A DNA stretch of 64,000 nt, taken from the NCBI RefSeq assembly GCF_900102675.1, contig NZ_FMYX01000004.1:344346-408345 (forward strand). The letters are read 5' to 3'. Shown piece by piece: positions 31,833 to 41,521 of this stretch. Positions within the stretch are counted from its first letter, which is position 1; every line of letters starts with the position of its first letter. The stretch is from Pseudomonas guariconensis (GTDB lineage Bacteria; Pseudomonadota; Gammaproteobacteria; Pseudomonadales; Pseudomonadaceae). The notes beneath the pieces are model-generated. The model had not been told where the DNA came from. It was given only the letters and a program-made list of their open reading frames with translations, and searched no databases. The translations under genes were made by a program, and so were the position numbers.

Positions 31833-32672
31833 TCATCCCTGCGACTGCTGCGCCACAGGGCTGTATACCCGTGGTGCGCTGTGTTTGGGCAAGTGGATGA
31901 GATTGAGATTGTGCTTACGCGCCCATTGCAGGGCCAGGCCGGTCGGTGCCGAGAGGCTGACCAAGGTCTGGATGCCGGCACGCAGGACTTTCTGGATCAG
32001 TTCGAGGCTGCAACGGCTGGTGACGATGGCCAGGCCACCCTCAGTATCGATGCGTTGGCGCAGCAGCGCGCCGATCAGCTTGTCCAGCGCGTTGTGGCGC
32101 CCGATGTCCTCACGGCCTAGTAGCAGCTCGCCGTCACGGTCCATGAACAGCGCCGCATGCACCGCGCCGCAGTGCTGCCCCAGGGGCTGGAAGGCATCGA
32201 TGCGCTGGCGCAGCCCGGCCAACCAGTGCGCAGGAGGCAGGGGCGCACCGGGCAGCGTGGCCAGCTCGGGTAGCGCCTGCTCCAGGGCTTCGACGCCGCA
32301 CAGACCGCAGCCGCTGGTGCCGGCTAGCTGACGGCGCTGGTTCTTCAGATTCCAGAAGGCGCGGCTGGAAATTTCCAGGTCGGCGTAGAGCGCCGAGCCA
32401 CTGCCGGAGAGCTTCACGTCATAGATTTCGTCGGTGCTGGCGACGATACCGCTGCCGACGCTGAACCCGACGGCGAAGTCTTCCAGATGGGTAGGGCTGA
32501 CCAGCATCACCGCCTGGTTCAGACCGTTGTAGACGATGGCCAGAGCCACCTCTTCGGCGAGCGGCGTGCTGTCGCGCACCTCGTCGGTGAGTTGTACGTA
32601 GTCGTAGGTATTACTGGCGGCAGGCAAGGCAAGAGGCATGGACGCCGCACAGACTGGGGGTTTGCTGTTCAT
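31833..32672 (-). CDS. fdhD: formate dehydrogenase sulfurtransferase FdhD
   Basis: A 279-residue protein that passes sulfur from IscS to the molybdenum cofactor of formate dehydrogenase. The Cys motif SGCGLCGVEALEQ (C-G-L-C) is present, as are DVKLSGSGSALYADLEISSRAF and GREDIGRHNALDKLIGALL. Length matches FdhD. No formate dehydrogenase subunit genes are in the window, so it serves enzymes encoded elsewhere. Confidence 0.92.
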   Translation of the reverse strand: MNSKPPVCAASMPLALPAASNTYDYVQLTDEVRDSTPLAEEVALAIVYNGLNQAVMLVSPTHLEDFAVGFSVGSGIVASTDEIYDVKLSGSGSALYADLEISSRAFWNLKNQRRQLAGTSGCGLCGVEALEQALPELATLPGAPLPPAHWLAGLRQRIDAFQPLGQHCGAVHAALFMDRDGELLLGREDIGRHNALDKLIGALLRQRIDTEGGLAIVTSRCSLELIQKVLRAGIQTLVSLSAPTGLALQWARKHNLNLIHLPKHSAPRVYSPVAQQSQG

Positions 32673-32845
32673 CAGAGCGGATTACCGGCGGCTTGTTACC
32701 TGCACAAGCCTAGGCTTGCAGGCGGGCGACGTCTAGTCGCTAGGTTCTATCCCCTGATAGAGGACGTCGATTGGCTTGGCGAGGCGGATTGGCCAAGTCT
32801 GTCCTAGACTCCTGCTTCCCATGTTTGATCATCAAGGAGAGCGAC

Positions 32846-33286
32846 ATGAGCCTGTTCAGTTTCGTGAAGGAAGCCGGTGAAAAACTGATCGACTTGCTGA
32901 CGCCCGGAAACGCCAACGCCGAGGCGCAGCTCAAGAAGCACGTCGAATCCGTCGGCTTGGGTAACCCGAACATCTCCGCCACCGTCCAGGGCGATACGAT
33001 CGTGCTCAAGGGCGAGGTGGCGAGCCAGGAAGAAAAGGAAAAGATCATCCTGGCGGCGGGCAACATCGATGGCGTGGCATCAGTGGACGACCAGATCACC
33101 GTCACAGGGCCCGTGGCCCAGGCGGCACGCTTCGTCACGGTCAAGAAAGGCGATACCCTGAGCGCCATCGCCAAGGCCGAATATGGCGATGCCAACAAGT
33201 ACAACAAGATCTTCGAGGCCAACAAGCCGATGCTCAAGCATCCGGACAAGATCTATCCGGGACAGGTGCTGCGCATTCCTGACTGA
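32846..33286 (+). CDS. BON-LysM domain protein (YgaU/Kbp type)
   Basis: A 146-residue small soluble protein: a BON domain at about 20-90 (AQLKKHVESVGLGNPNISATVQGDTIVLKGEVASQEEKEKI) and a C-terminal LysM at about 97-145 (YTVKKGDTLSAIA-like FVTVKKGDTLSAIAKAEYGD, ending KIYPGQVLRIPD). This is the architecture of E. coli Kbp (YgaU), a potassium-binding protein induced under osmotic stress. The start MSLFSFVKEAGEKL has AAGGAGAGCGAC upstream; an in-frame ATG 75 bases earlier was rejected. Confidence 0.88.
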   Translation: MSLFSFVKEAGEKLIDLLTPGNANAEAQLKKHVESVGLGNPNISATVQGDTIVLKGEVASQEEKEKIILAAGNIDGVASVDDQITVTGPVAQAARFVTVKKGDTLSAIAKAEYGDANKYNKIFEANKPMLKHPDKIYPGQVLRIPD

Positions 33287-33304
33287 TTGCCTGTTGTCCC
33301 GATG

Positions 33305-33357
33305 CGCGGATGAGCCCGCTCCCGTGTGATCGTCGTGGGAGCGGGTTCATCCGCGAC
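33305..33357. repeat. REP-type inverted repeat
   Basis: CGCGGATGAGCCCGCTCCC faces GGGAGCGGGTTCATCCGCG almost perfectly, with an 11-13 base centre. It lies between the convergent BON-LysM and yrfG genes and probably ends both messages. Confidence 0.85.
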
Positions 33358-33364
33358 TGCATGC

Positions 33365-34027
33365 TCACAGACCTTCCAGCAGTTGCCGGTAATCCTCCAC
33401 CGCGGCGAACTCCTGAGTATCACGCGGTCCCGCCTTGCTGTCGGGCTGGCGCACGGCCAGCAAATGCTCCACGCCGAAGCGTCGCGCACTGCGCAAGATC
33501 GCCAGGGTGTCGTCGATGAACAGGCTGCGCGCAGGATCGAAGCCGATGTCCGCCTGCAGGGCGTCCCAGAACTGCGGGCTTTCCTTGGGAAATCCGTAGT
33601 CGTGGGAACTGATCAGCCGCTCGAAATAGGGCGCCAGCTCCACACGCTCGAGCTTCAGTGACAGCGAGTCGCGATGGGCATTGGTGATCAGCACCACGCG
33701 TTTGCCGGCTTGGCGGATTGCGGCGAGGAAGGTATCGGCGTCCGGGCGCAGCGCAATCAGGTCGGCGATTTCCTGTTTGAGCTCGCGGATCGGCAGGTTC
33801 AGCTCGCGGCTCCAGAAATCCAGGCAGTACCAATTGAGAGTGCCTGCATTGCGCTCGAACAGCGGCTGCAGCTCAAGTTCGGCCATGGCCCGGCTGACAC
33901 CGTGCAGCTCGGCGTAGCGCTGGGGCAGGTGCTCCAGCCAGAACTGGTTGTCGTAGTGCAGGTCGAGCAGGGTGCCATCCATGTCCAGCAGGACGGTATC
34001 GATGGCGGACCAAGGAAGAACGGGCAT
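33365..34027 (-). CDS. yrfG: HAD-family GMP/IMP nucleotidase
   Basis: A 220-residue haloacid-dehalogenase-fold phosphatase. HAD motif I is LLDMDGTLLDLHYDNQFW, motif II VLITNAHRDS, motif III K in DYGFPKESPQFW, and motif IV FIDDTLAILRSA. The LDLHYDNQFWLEHLPQRYAE segment matches E. coli YrfG, which dephosphorylates purine nucleotides. It is divergent from nudE, as in many gammaproteobacteria. Confidence 0.88.
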   Translation of the reverse strand: MPVLPWSAIDTVLLDMDGTLLDLHYDNQFWLEHLPQRYAELHGVSRAMAELELQPLFERNAGTLNWYCLDFWSRELNLPIRELKQEIADLIALRPDADTFLAAIRQAGKRVVLITNAHRDSLSLKLERVELAPYFERLISSHDYGFPKESPQFWDALQADIGFDPARSLFIDDTLAILRSARRFGVEHLLAVRQPDSKAGPRDTQEFAAVEDYRQLLEGL

Positions 34028-34091
34028 GGGAAACTCTCGTTAGGTCGGCAAGCCACGGTATAGTAACCCGTTCACGCCAAGGAGCCGCCCC

Positions 34092-34658
34092 ATGCGCCAG
34101 AAACCCACCGTCCTCGCCCGCGAGATCGTCGCCAGCAGCCGTCTGTTCCGCGTCGAAGCCGTGCAGTTGCGTTTTTCCAACGGTACCGAGCGGACCTACG
34201 AACGCCTGGTCGGTCGCGGCAATGGCTACGGCGCGGTGATGGTGGTGGCCATGCTCGATGCCGAGCACGCGGTGCTGGTGGAAGAATACTGTGGTGGCAC
34301 CGATGAGTATGAATTGTCCTTGCCCAAGGGCCTGATCGAGCCTGGCGAGGACGTGCTGGCCGCAGCCAACCGTGAGCTCAAGGAAGAAGCCGGCTTCGGC
34401 GCGCGCCAACTGGAGCATCTCACCGAGCTGTCCCTCTCGCCTGGCTACATGAGCCAGAAGATCCAGGTGGTACTCGCCACCGATCTCTACGAAGAACGTC
34501 TGGAAGGAGACGAGCCCGAGCCGATGCGCGTGGACAAGGTCAATTTGCGTGAACTGTCGGCGCTGGCCATGCATCCGCAATTCTCCGAAGGCCGGGCGCT
34601 CGCAGCGCTGTACCTGGCCCGCGACCTGATGATCCAGCGGGGGTTGCTCAGCGTATGA
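34092..34658 (+). CDS. nudE: ADP compounds hydrolase NudE
   Basis: A 188-residue Nudix hydrolase. The Nudix box is complete: GLIEPGEDVLAAANRELKEE followed by AGF (G-x5-E-x7-R-E-x2-E-E-x-G). NudE acts on ADP-ribose, Ap3A and NADH-type substrates. It overlaps cysQ by four bases (ATGA), a conserved nudE-cysQ pair. Confidence 0.93.
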   Translation: MRQKPTVLAREIVASSRLFRVEAVQLRFSNGTERTYERLVGRGNGYGAVMVVAMLDAEHAVLVEEYCGGTDEYELSLPKGLIEPGEDVLAAANRELKEEAGFGARQLEHLTELSLSPGYMSQKIQVVLATDLYEERLEGDEPEPMRVDKVNLRELSALAMHPQFSEGRALAALYLARDLMIQRGLLSV

Positions 34659-35488
34659 ACGATCAGCAATTGATGGACGAAGTCGTGAAACTGGCCCGTC
34701 TGGCGGGTGAGGCGATCTTGCCATTCTGGCGCGCCGATGTGGCGGTGACGGCCAAGGCTGATGACTCGCCGGTGACCGCTGCCGACCTCGCCGCTCATCA
34801 GGTCATCGCGGACGGCTTGCAGGTGCTGGCCCCGCATATCCCGGTGCTGTCGGAGGAGGACTGCGAGATTCCGCTGGCCGAGCGCCAGGCCTGGCGCCGC
34901 TGGTGGTTGGTCGACCCGCTCGATGGCACCAAGGAGTTCATCGCCGGAAGCGAGGAGTTCACTGTCAACATCGCCTTGATTGAAGAGGGCGAAGTGGTGT
35001 TTGGTGTGGTGGCGATGCCGACCAATGGCCGCTGCTACTTCGGCGGCCGGGGACTGGGCGCGTGGCGCGCCGAGGTGAATGGTTCTGCCGAATCGATCCG
35101 GGTGCGTCGGCAACCGCCGGAGGGCGGGCGCTTCACGGTGGTCGCCAGCAAGCGACATTCCAGCCCTCAGCAGGAAGCGCTGTTGGGCGGGCTGGGCAGC
35201 GCCGTTGGCGAGCTTGAACTGGCCAATGTCGGCAGTTCGCTGAAATTCTGCCTGTTGGCCGAAGGGGCCGCGGATTGCTATCCGCGACTGGCGCCGACCT
35301 CCCAGTGGGATACCGCTGCTGCCCAGGGTGTGTTGGAAGGTGCCGGGGGCGAGGTCATCGGGCTGGATGGCCAGCCGTTCCGCTACCCGGCGCGTGAATC
35401 CCTGCTCAATGAATTCTTCCTGGCCTTGCCTGGCGCGGCTGCGTGGCGTCCGGCCTTGTTGCAATTGGCAGCGGCCATCGGTCGCTGA
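34655..35488 (+). CDS. cysQ: 3'(2'),5'-bisphosphate nucleotidase CysQ
   Basis: A 277-residue Li+-sensitive phosphatase of the inositol monophosphatase fold. It recycles 3'-phosphoadenosine 5'-phosphate left by sulfate assimilation. Metal-binding motifs are ILSEED-like VLSEEDCEIP and WWLVDPLDGTKEFI (D-P-L-D-G-T), with the C-terminal PTSQWDTAAAQGVLEGAGG. Coupled to nudE. Functionally it ties to the sulfur genes in the left half of the window, although it is not in their operons. Confidence 0.93.
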   Translation: MNDQQLMDEVVKLARLAGEAILPFWRADVAVTAKADDSPVTAADLAAHQVIADGLQVLAPHIPVLSEEDCEIPLAERQAWRRWWLVDPLDGTKEFIAGSEEFTVNIALIEEGEVVFGVVAMPTNGRCYFGGRGLGAWRAEVNGSAESIRVRRQPPEGGRFTVVASKRHSSPQQEALLGGLGSAVGELELANVGSSLKFCLLAEGAADCYPRLAPTSQWDTAAAQGVLEGAGGEVIGLDGQPFRYPARESLLNEFFLALPGAAAWRPALLQLAAAIGR

Positions 35489-35527
35489 GTTCTTTAGGAC
35501 TCAAGGCGTCCCCCGGCAGCGGCAAGC

Positions 35528-35983
35528 CTAGCGATGCAACACGTATTGTCCGCTGAACTTCACGGCGGGCTCATCGCTGCCCGCGTTGCAGACGATCGTC
35601 TCGAGGGTCAGGCGAGCCCGTCCGCGGCGCTGGTACATCGCCACGAAACGCTCCCAGGTCTTGTCTTCCGGTGCTTCGCAGCGTGCCACGGCCGTGTCGG
35701 TTACCGGCAGCGGGTAGCTGATCTGGCCTTCCTGGATGACGATATGCCCGTCATCGATTCCCAGCTCACGCAAGCGCAGGTGCAACCAGCCCCATCCTAC
35801 CAGCACCGCACCGCAATACAGGCTGCCACCGAACATGGTGCTCTTGTGATTGACGTTGGGCGCCAACGGCAATTGCAGGCGCAGGCAGTGGTCCTCCCAG
35901 CCAATGACTTCCATGCCCATCTCCCGGGTCAGGGGAATGTCGCTGTGCAGTACGGACTGCAGGTACTGGCTGTCGGTAGTCAT
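35528..35983 (-). CDS. YiiD C-terminal-type thioesterase
   Basis: A 151-residue hot-dog protein resembling the thioesterase domain found at the C-terminus of YiiD. NVNHKSTMFGGSLYCGAVLVGWGWLHLRL is the family core and ISYPLPVTDTAVARCE the following strand. It lacks the N-terminal acetyltransferase part. Its stop overlaps nothing, but its ATG region overlaps the end of the upstream response-regulator gene by four bases, so it may be expressed with the two-component system. Confidence 0.8.
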   Translation of the reverse strand: MTTDSQYLQSVLHSDIPLTREMGMEVIGWEDHCLRLQLPLAPNVNHKSTMFGGSLYCGAVLVGWGWLHLRLRELGIDDGHIVIQEGQISYPLPVTDTAVARCEAPEDKTWERFVAMYQRRGRARLTLETIVCNAGSDEPAVKFSGQYVLHR

Positions 35984-37389
35984 GGGCGGGTTTCCTCCTG
36001 ATCGTCGTGTCCGCTGGCGCCGCCTTCGAAATTCAGGCCATGCTTGCGCAGCTTGTCGTGCAGAGTCTTGCGCGGGATGCCGAGGGCTTCGGCGAGGCTG
36101 CGCAGGGAGTTGTGGGGTTGGGCCAGCTCGGCGGCGATCAATGATCGCTCGAACTGTTCGACCTGTTCGCTGAGCGTGCCGCTGCGCTCAGCTTCGTGGC
36201 CTGTGTAAGTGCTGGGCGCCTGGCCGTCGAGGGCCAGTTCCAGACCCAGTGCGAAGCGCTCCGCAGCGTTCTGCAGCTCGCGCACGTTCCCTGGCCAGTC
36301 GTGACGCAGCAGCAGGGCACGCTGGGCCGGTTGCAGGCTGTGGGCCGGCAGGCCATGGCGTGCGCTGGCGGCATCGGCGAAGTGCTGGAACAGCACCAGG
36401 ATATCGTCACCACGCTCGCGTAGCGGCGGGATGCGCAGCGGTGCCACATTCAGGCGGTAATACAGGTCGGCGCGAAAGCGCCCTTGGTCGGCGGCTTGGC
36501 GCAGGTCTTCCTTGGTGGCGGCGATGATGCGGATGTCCAATGGGATGAGCTGGTTGCCACCCAAGCGCTCCACCACCCGCTCCTGTAACAGGCGCAACAG
36601 CTTGACCTGCACATCCAGGCTCATGCTTTCGATTTCATCGAGGAACAACGTCCCACCATTGGCGAACTCGAACTTGCCGATGCGGCGCTTCTGCGCGCCG
36701 GTAAAGGCGCCGGGTTCATGGCCGAACAGCTCGCTCTCGACCACCGACTCGGCCAGGGCACCGGCGTTGATCGCCACGAAAGGCCCCTCGCGGCGGCTCG
36801 ACAGGTCGTGCAGCGCACGGGCCACCACCTCTTTGCCGGCGCCGGTCTCGCCGAGGATCAGCACGTCCGCGCGGGTGGCGGCCAGGGCGCCGATCTGCTC
36901 GCGCAGGCGCTGTATGGCCGGCGACTGGCCAACCAGACGCGTGGACAGCTCCTGGCGGTCGCTCAGGGCCAGGCGCAGGCTACGGTTGTCCAGCACCAGA
37001 CGGCGCAAGGCCAGGGCGCGACGTACGCTGTCGAGCAGGGCATCGCTGGCAAAGGGCTTTTCGAGAAAATCATAGGCCCCGGCGCGCATGGCCTGCACGG
37101 CCAGCGGCACATCGCCGTGGCCGGTGATCAGCAGCACCGGCAGGTCGCTGTCACGCCCATGCAGTTGCTCCAGCAGTTGCAGGCCATCGATGCCGGGCAT
37201 GCGGATGTCACTGACCACCACGCCAGGCCAGTCCGCAGCGATGCGCTCGGCCAAGCCCTGGGCGTCGGCCAGCGTCACGACTTTCAGGCCGGCCAGGTCC
37301 AGGGTCTGCCCCAGGGCTTGGCGCAGGTGCGGGTCATCGTCCACCAGGATGACCTGGGTGCGGCTGTCGATGAGTGTCTCGGTCGTCAT
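35980..37389 (-). CDS. DctD-type sigma-54-dependent response regulator
   Basis: A 469-residue NtrC-family regulator. The receiver has D61 (VVVSDIRMPG). The AAA+ domain has Walker A GETGAGKE, the sigma-54 contact loop PGAFTGAQ and Walker B TLFLDEI. The Fis-type C-terminal HTH is SLAEALGIPRKTLHDKLRKHGL. Its ATG overlaps the kinase stop (ATGA). It resembles DctD, which activates C4-dicarboxylate transport genes. The ligand of this pair cannot be read from sequence, and no transporter gene is adjacent. Confidence 0.9.
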   Translation of the reverse strand: MTTETLIDSRTQVILVDDDPHLRQALGQTLDLAGLKVVTLADAQGLAERIAADWPGVVVSDIRMPGIDGLQLLEQLHGRDSDLPVLLITGHGDVPLAVQAMRAGAYDFLEKPFASDALLDSVRRALALRRLVLDNRSLRLALSDRQELSTRLVGQSPAIQRLREQIGALAATRADVLILGETGAGKEVVARALHDLSSRREGPFVAINAGALAESVVESELFGHEPGAFTGAQKRRIGKFEFANGGTLFLDEIESMSLDVQVKLLRLLQERVVERLGGNQLIPLDIRIIAATKEDLRQAADQGRFRADLYYRLNVAPLRIPPLRERGDDILVLFQHFADAASARHGLPAHSLQPAQRALLLRHDWPGNVRELQNAAERFALGLELALDGQAPSTYTGHEAERSGTLSEQVEQFERSLIAAELAQPHNSLRSLAEALGIPRKTLHDKLRKHGLNFEGGASGHDDQEETRP

Positions 37390-39200
37390 GCCGAGGGGTC
37401 CTCCGAAGGTTGCAGGTTCGCGCCGGGCGTGGCCACGCGCAGCTGCAGGGTGAGCAGTGCGCCGCCTTCCGGGTGGTTGCCGAGCAGCAGTTCGCCACCC
37501 AGGGCTCGCATCAGGCTTTCACAGATCGCCAGGCCCAAGCCCAGGCCTTGGGTGCGGGTCTTGGTGGTGAAGAAGGGTTCCTTGGCGTGCTCCAGGGCCT
37601 GGCTGCTGAAGCCTGGGCCGTTGTCGCGGATGTACAGGTAGACGTAGCCGTCGCGGGTTTCGGCACTGAGCCACAGCTTGCGCGGGTTGGCTTTCTCGGT
37701 CAGGGCGTCGAGGGCGTTGGCCAGCAGGTTGCCGAGCACCTGGCGCAGGCGGGTTTCGCCGGCCTGGACCCAGAGTGTGGCGTCGGGTAGGTCGCGGACC
37801 AGCTCCACGGCCATGGCCCGGCGGCGCTTGGCCAGCAACGCCAGGGCATCATCGAGCGCCGGTTGCAGGGCGACGCTTTCCGGGGCGTGGCGGTCGCGAC
37901 GGGCGAATGCACGCAAGTGGGTGATGATCGAGGCCATGCGCCCGGTCAGCTCACCGATCAGCTTGAGGTTGCCACGGGCATCTTCGATGCGTTGATGATC
38001 GAGCAGGATCTCGGCGTTTTCGGCATAGCTGCGGATAGCGGCCAATGGCTGGTTGAGCTCATGGCTGATGCTGGCCGACATGGTGCCTAGCACCGACAGC
38101 TTGCCGGCCTGGACCAGCTCGTCCTGAGCGCGGACCAGCTCCTGTTGGGCCTGTTCTCGCTCAAGTACTTCCTTCTTCAGGCGGGTGTTGAGGCCTTCGA
38201 GGTCGGCGGTGCGCTCCATTACGCGCTTTTCCAGCTCCTGGCGGCCGCGGGCTTCGAAGTCGATACGGTCGATGTAGTGGCGTCGGCGCTGCATCACCAG
38301 GCCTGCCAGCAGCATCAGCACCAGCAAGGCGGCCGCACCGATGGCCATGACCGTCTGCACGGAGCGGTCGACCAGCGTGCGCGGGGCGAGGATGCTGACT
38401 TGCCAGCCGGTTTCCTTGATGCTGCGGGTCTGGATCAGCCAGGCAGCGGTGTCGAGGTTGAGCGGCTGCGGGGCCTGGGTCGGGTAGGGCTGGATGGCGA
38501 TGATCGCCTCGCGCTCGGCGGCGGTCAGCGCCCGGGTGGCGCGAAAGCGCCAGTCAGGTCGCGAGGTCAGCACCACCACGCCATTCTGGTCGGTGAGCAG
38601 CAGTTGCTCTGGGGTGCGACCCCACAGGGTTTCGGTGTGGTCCAGGTCAACCTTGACGACCAGCACGCCGACGATCTTGTCCCGCTCGTGCACGGCAGCG
38701 GCGAAGAAATAGCCACGCTTGGCCGAGGTGGTGCCTTGGCCGAAGAATCTTCCCAGGCGCCCCTGCATGGCTTCGAGGAAGTACGGCCGGAAGGCGAAGT
38801 TGCGGCCCACGAAGCTGTCGTGTTTGTCCCAGTTGGAGGCGGCCAGGGTATTGCCGCTGACGTCCATGAGATACATGACCTCGGCGCCGGTTTGCTCGAC
38901 GATCTCCTTGAGCAGGCGGTTGGCGTTGGTCACCGCTTCGGTCTTGAACGGGTCGTGGAGCGCACCGCGCAGGGCTGGCAGGTCGCCTAGGATCTGCGGC
39001 AAGGTCTCGTAGCGGTGCAGGGTGCCCAGCAGGTTGGCGACATAGAGGTCGAGGGTCTGGCGGTTTTGTGAGGCCAGTTCCTCCTGGTAGTAACGCTCGG
39101 CCAGGTGATGCAGCGGCCAGAGCAGCGGAGCCAGGCACAGGGCCAGCAGGGCGAGGCTGCGCCAGCGGGGACGGCGTGGAGGCGTGGAGGTCGAAATCAT
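37386..39200 (-). CDS. DctB-type sensor histidine kinase
   Basis: A 604-residue sensor. It has an N-terminal transmembrane helix (about 12-30), a large periplasmic dCache-like region (about 35-280), a second helix (about 288-305), a coiled-coil linker (LEGLNTRLKKEVLEREQAQQ), the DHp helix with SHELNQPLAAIRSYAEN, and HATPase boxes ending GLGLGLAICESLM. This is the DctB layout. The start MISTSTPPRRPRWRSL was taken; an in-frame ATG ten codons earlier is possible. It pairs with the regulator at 35980. Confidence 0.9.
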   Translation of the reverse strand: MISTSTPPRRPRWRSLALLALCLAPLLWPLHHLAERYYQEELASQNRQTLDLYVANLLGTLHRYETLPQILGDLPALRGALHDPFKTEAVTNANRLLKEIVEQTGAEVMYLMDVSGNTLAASNWDKHDSFVGRNFAFRPYFLEAMQGRLGRFFGQGTTSAKRGYFFAAAVHERDKIVGVLVVKVDLDHTETLWGRTPEQLLLTDQNGVVVLTSRPDWRFRATRALTAAEREAIIAIQPYPTQAPQPLNLDTAAWLIQTRSIKETGWQVSILAPRTLVDRSVQTVMAIGAAALLVLMLLAGLVMQRRRHYIDRIDFEARGRQELEKRVMERTADLEGLNTRLKKEVLEREQAQQELVRAQDELVQAGKLSVLGTMSASISHELNQPLAAIRSYAENAEILLDHQRIEDARGNLKLIGELTGRMASIITHLRAFARRDRHAPESVALQPALDDALALLAKRRRAMAVELVRDLPDATLWVQAGETRLRQVLGNLLANALDALTEKANPRKLWLSAETRDGYVYLYIRDNGPGFSSQALEHAKEPFFTTKTRTQGLGLGLAICESLMRALGGELLLGNHPEGGALLTLQLRVATPGANLQPSEDPSA

Positions 39201-39237
39201 CAAGGGATGCGCCAGAAGGATCTGGCGCAATTATGCG

Positions 39238-40107
39238 CTACTTGAGGCAGTCGATCAGCGCTTGGTGCCAGTGCGGTTGTTGGACCTGCCACTCACGGGC
39301 CAGGCGCGAGCAGTCCAGGCGCGAGTTCAGCGGCCGGCGCGCAGGTGTCGGGTACTCGCTGGACGGGATCGGCAGCAACTCGGCGCAGGGCAGGCCTTGG
39401 GCACGCAGGTGTTCGGCAATGGCCTGGGCAAAGCCGAACCAGGACGTCTCGCCTTGCGCTGTCAGGTGGTAGAGGCCCCAGGCGCCGGCCTGGCCTGCCT
39501 GCCAACGCTCGATGAGTGCGCGGGTGCTGACGGCAAGGGTGCCGGCCCAGGTCGGCGCGCCGACTTGGTCGTCGACCACCCGCAGCTGCGGGCGCTCTTG
39601 CAGCAGGCGTTGCATGGTCAGCAGGAAGTTGCGCCCATGCCGCGAGTAGATCCAGCTGGTGCGCAGGATCAGGTGCTCGCCGCCCACCGCGCTGATGGCC
39701 TGTTCGCCAGCCAGCTTGCTGCGCCCATAGACGCCCAGCGGGTTGGGTGTGTCCGCCTCGGTGTAGGGAGTGGGCTTGTCGCCGTCGAAGACATAATCGG
39801 TGGAGTAGTGGATCAGCGGCACGCCAAGTCGCGCTGCTTGCTCGGCCAACACGCGCGGGCCTTCGGCGTTGATGGCGAACGCCAGCTCCGGCTCGCTCTC
39901 GGCCTGGTCCACTGCGGTGTGGGCGGCGGCGTTGATGATCAGGTCGGGGGCCAATCGGCGCAGCGGTTCACGCAGTTGCTCGGGATTGGCCAGGTCGAGC
40001 TGGTCGCGTCCGAGCAGCAGTACCTCGCCCAGGTCGGTCAACTGCGGGCGCAAGGCTTGGGCGAGTTGGCCGTTATGGCCACAAACGAGGATCTTCAATG
40101 GTTTCAT
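39238..40107 (-). CDS. rfbD: dTDP-4-dehydrorhamnose reductase
   Basis: A 289-residue extended SDR enzyme, last step to dTDP-L-rhamnose. NADPH-binding GHNGQLAQAL is near the N-terminus, STDYVFDGDKPTPYTE carries the active-site region, and YGRSKLAGE the Tyr-x3-Lys pair. It is the last gene of rfbBACD, overlapping rfbC by four bases. Confidence 0.94.
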   Translation of the reverse strand: MKPLKILVCGHNGQLAQALRPQLTDLGEVLLLGRDQLDLANPEQLREPLRRLAPDLIINAAAHTAVDQAESEPELAFAINAEGPRVLAEQAARLGVPLIHYSTDYVFDGDKPTPYTEADTPNPLGVYGRSKLAGEQAISAVGGEHLILRTSWIYSRHGRNFLLTMQRLLQERPQLRVVDDQVGAPTWAGTLAVSTRALIERWQAGQAGAWGLYHLTAQGETSWFGFAQAIAEHLRAQGLPCAELLPIPSSEYPTPARRPLNSRLDCSRLAREWQVQQPHWHQALIDCLK

Positions 40108-40649
40108 GGCAGCAGGTCGAGCTCGCTGAACAGCTTGCCAAGCTGGTCCTTGGCCGACAGCTGCGGCGGCGCCTGCAGTTGCCAGTCGATGTTCAGGGTC
40201 GGGTCGTCCCAGCGGATGCAGCGCTCGGCTGCGGGGTTGTAGTAGTCGGTGGTCTTGTAGAGGAACTCGGTTTCTTCACTCAGTACCACGAATCCATGGG
40301 CGAACCCTGGCGGCACCCACATCTGGCGGAAGTTCTCGGCCGACAGGCGCGCGGCGACCCAGCGGCCGCAGGTCGGGGAACTGCGACGTACGTCGACGGC
40401 CACGTCCAGGACCTCGCCGCGCACCACGCGCACGAGTTTGCCCTGGGTATTCTCGACCTGATAATGCAGGCCGCGCAGCACGCCTTTGCGCGAATAGGAG
40501 TGGCTGTCCTGGACGAAGGTGATGTCCAGGCCGGTGTGAGCGGCGAAATCCCTGGCGTTGAAGCTCTCGAGGAAAAAACCCCGGCTGTCGCCGAACACCT
40601 TGGGTTCGATGATCAGCACGTCGGGGATGTCGGTGTGGATGATGTTCAT
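40104..40649 (-). CDS. rfbC: dTDP-4-dehydrorhamnose 3,5-epimerase
   Basis: A 181-residue RmlC cupin. Landmarks: [39 protein letters not shown] (catalytic His) and [19 protein letters not shown]. It epimerises the C3 and C5 positions of the 4-keto sugar. ATGA overlaps on both sides show tight operon coupling. Confidence 0.95.
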   Translation of the reverse strand: MNIIHTDIPDVLIIEPKVFGDSRGFFLESFNARDFAAHTGLDITFVQDSHSYSRKGVLRGLHYQVENTQGKLVRVVRGEVLDVAVDVRRSSPTCGRWVAARLSAENFRQMWVPPGFAHGFVVLSEETEFLYKTTDYYNPAAERCIRWDDPTLNIDWQLQAPPQLSAKDQLGKLFSELDLLP

Positions 40650-41521
40650 GCGGGCTCTTCGGCGATTTTGCTCAGGTACTGACCGTAACCAGTCTTCTTC
40701 AGTTCGTTTGCCTTGGCCAGCAGCTGCTCGCGGGTGATCCAGCCTTTCTGGTAGGCGATTTCTTCCAGGCAGGCAACTTTAAGGCCTTGGCGGTTCTCGA
40801 TGGTCTGCACGTACTGCGAGGCTTCCAGCAGGGTCTCGTGGGTTCCGGTGTCCAGCCAGGCGAAGCCACGACCGAAACGCTCCACGCGCAGGTCGCCGCG
40901 TTTGAGGTAGGCATTGTTGACGTCGGTGATCTCCAACTCGCCACGAGGGGAGGGGCGCAGGCCCTTGGCGATCTCGATCACGTCGTTGTCGTAGAAATAC
41001 AAGCCGGTGACGGCATAGCTGGACTTGGGCTCGGCAGGCTTTTCCTCGATCGAGAGTGCTCGACCTTGCTCGTCGAAATCGACCACACCGAAGCGCTCCG
41101 GGTCCTTGACCCAGTAACCGAACACCGTCGCGCCCGTGGGATGGCTGGCCGCACGGGTCAGCTGCTCGGTGAAGCTTTGACCGTGGAAGATGTTGTCGCC
41201 CAGGATCAGGCACACCGGATCGTTGCCAATGAACTGCTCGCCAATCAGGAAGGCCTGGGCCAAACCGTCGGGGGAGGGTTGCTCGGCGTAGCTGATACGC
41301 AGGCCGAACTGGCTGCCGTCGCCGAACAACTGACGATACTGTGGCAGGTCCCGGGGGGTGGAGATCAGCAAGATGTCACGGATGCCGGCCAGCATCAGCA
41401 CCGAGACCGGGTAGTAGATCATCGGTTTGTCGTAGATGGGCAGCAGCTGCTTGGAAACGCCAAGCGTGATGGGATGCAGGCGGGTGCCGGAGCCCCCCGC
41501 CAGGACGATGCCTTTGCTCAT
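40646..41521 (-). CDS. rfbA: glucose-1-phosphate thymidylyltransferase
   Basis: A 291-residue nucleotidyltransferase that makes dTDP-glucose. The signature [20 protein letters not shown] is at the N-terminus, with [18 protein letters not shown] and the metal-site [10 protein letters not shown]. It overlaps rfbB and rfbC by four bases each. Confidence 0.95.
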   Translation of the reverse strand: MSKGIVLAGGSGTRLHPITLGVSKQLLPIYDKPMIYYPVSVLMLAGIRDILLISTPRDLPQYRQLFGDGSQFGLRISYAEQPSPDGLAQAFLIGEQFIGNDPVCLILGDNIFHGQSFTEQLTRAASHPTGATVFGYWVKDPERFGVVDFDEQGRALSIEEKPAEPKSSYAVTGLYFYDNDVIEIAKGLRPSPRGELEITDVNNAYLKRGDLRVERFGRGFAWLDTGTHETLLEASQYVQTIENRQGLKVACLEEIAYQKGWITREQLLAKANELKKTGYGQYLSKIAEEPA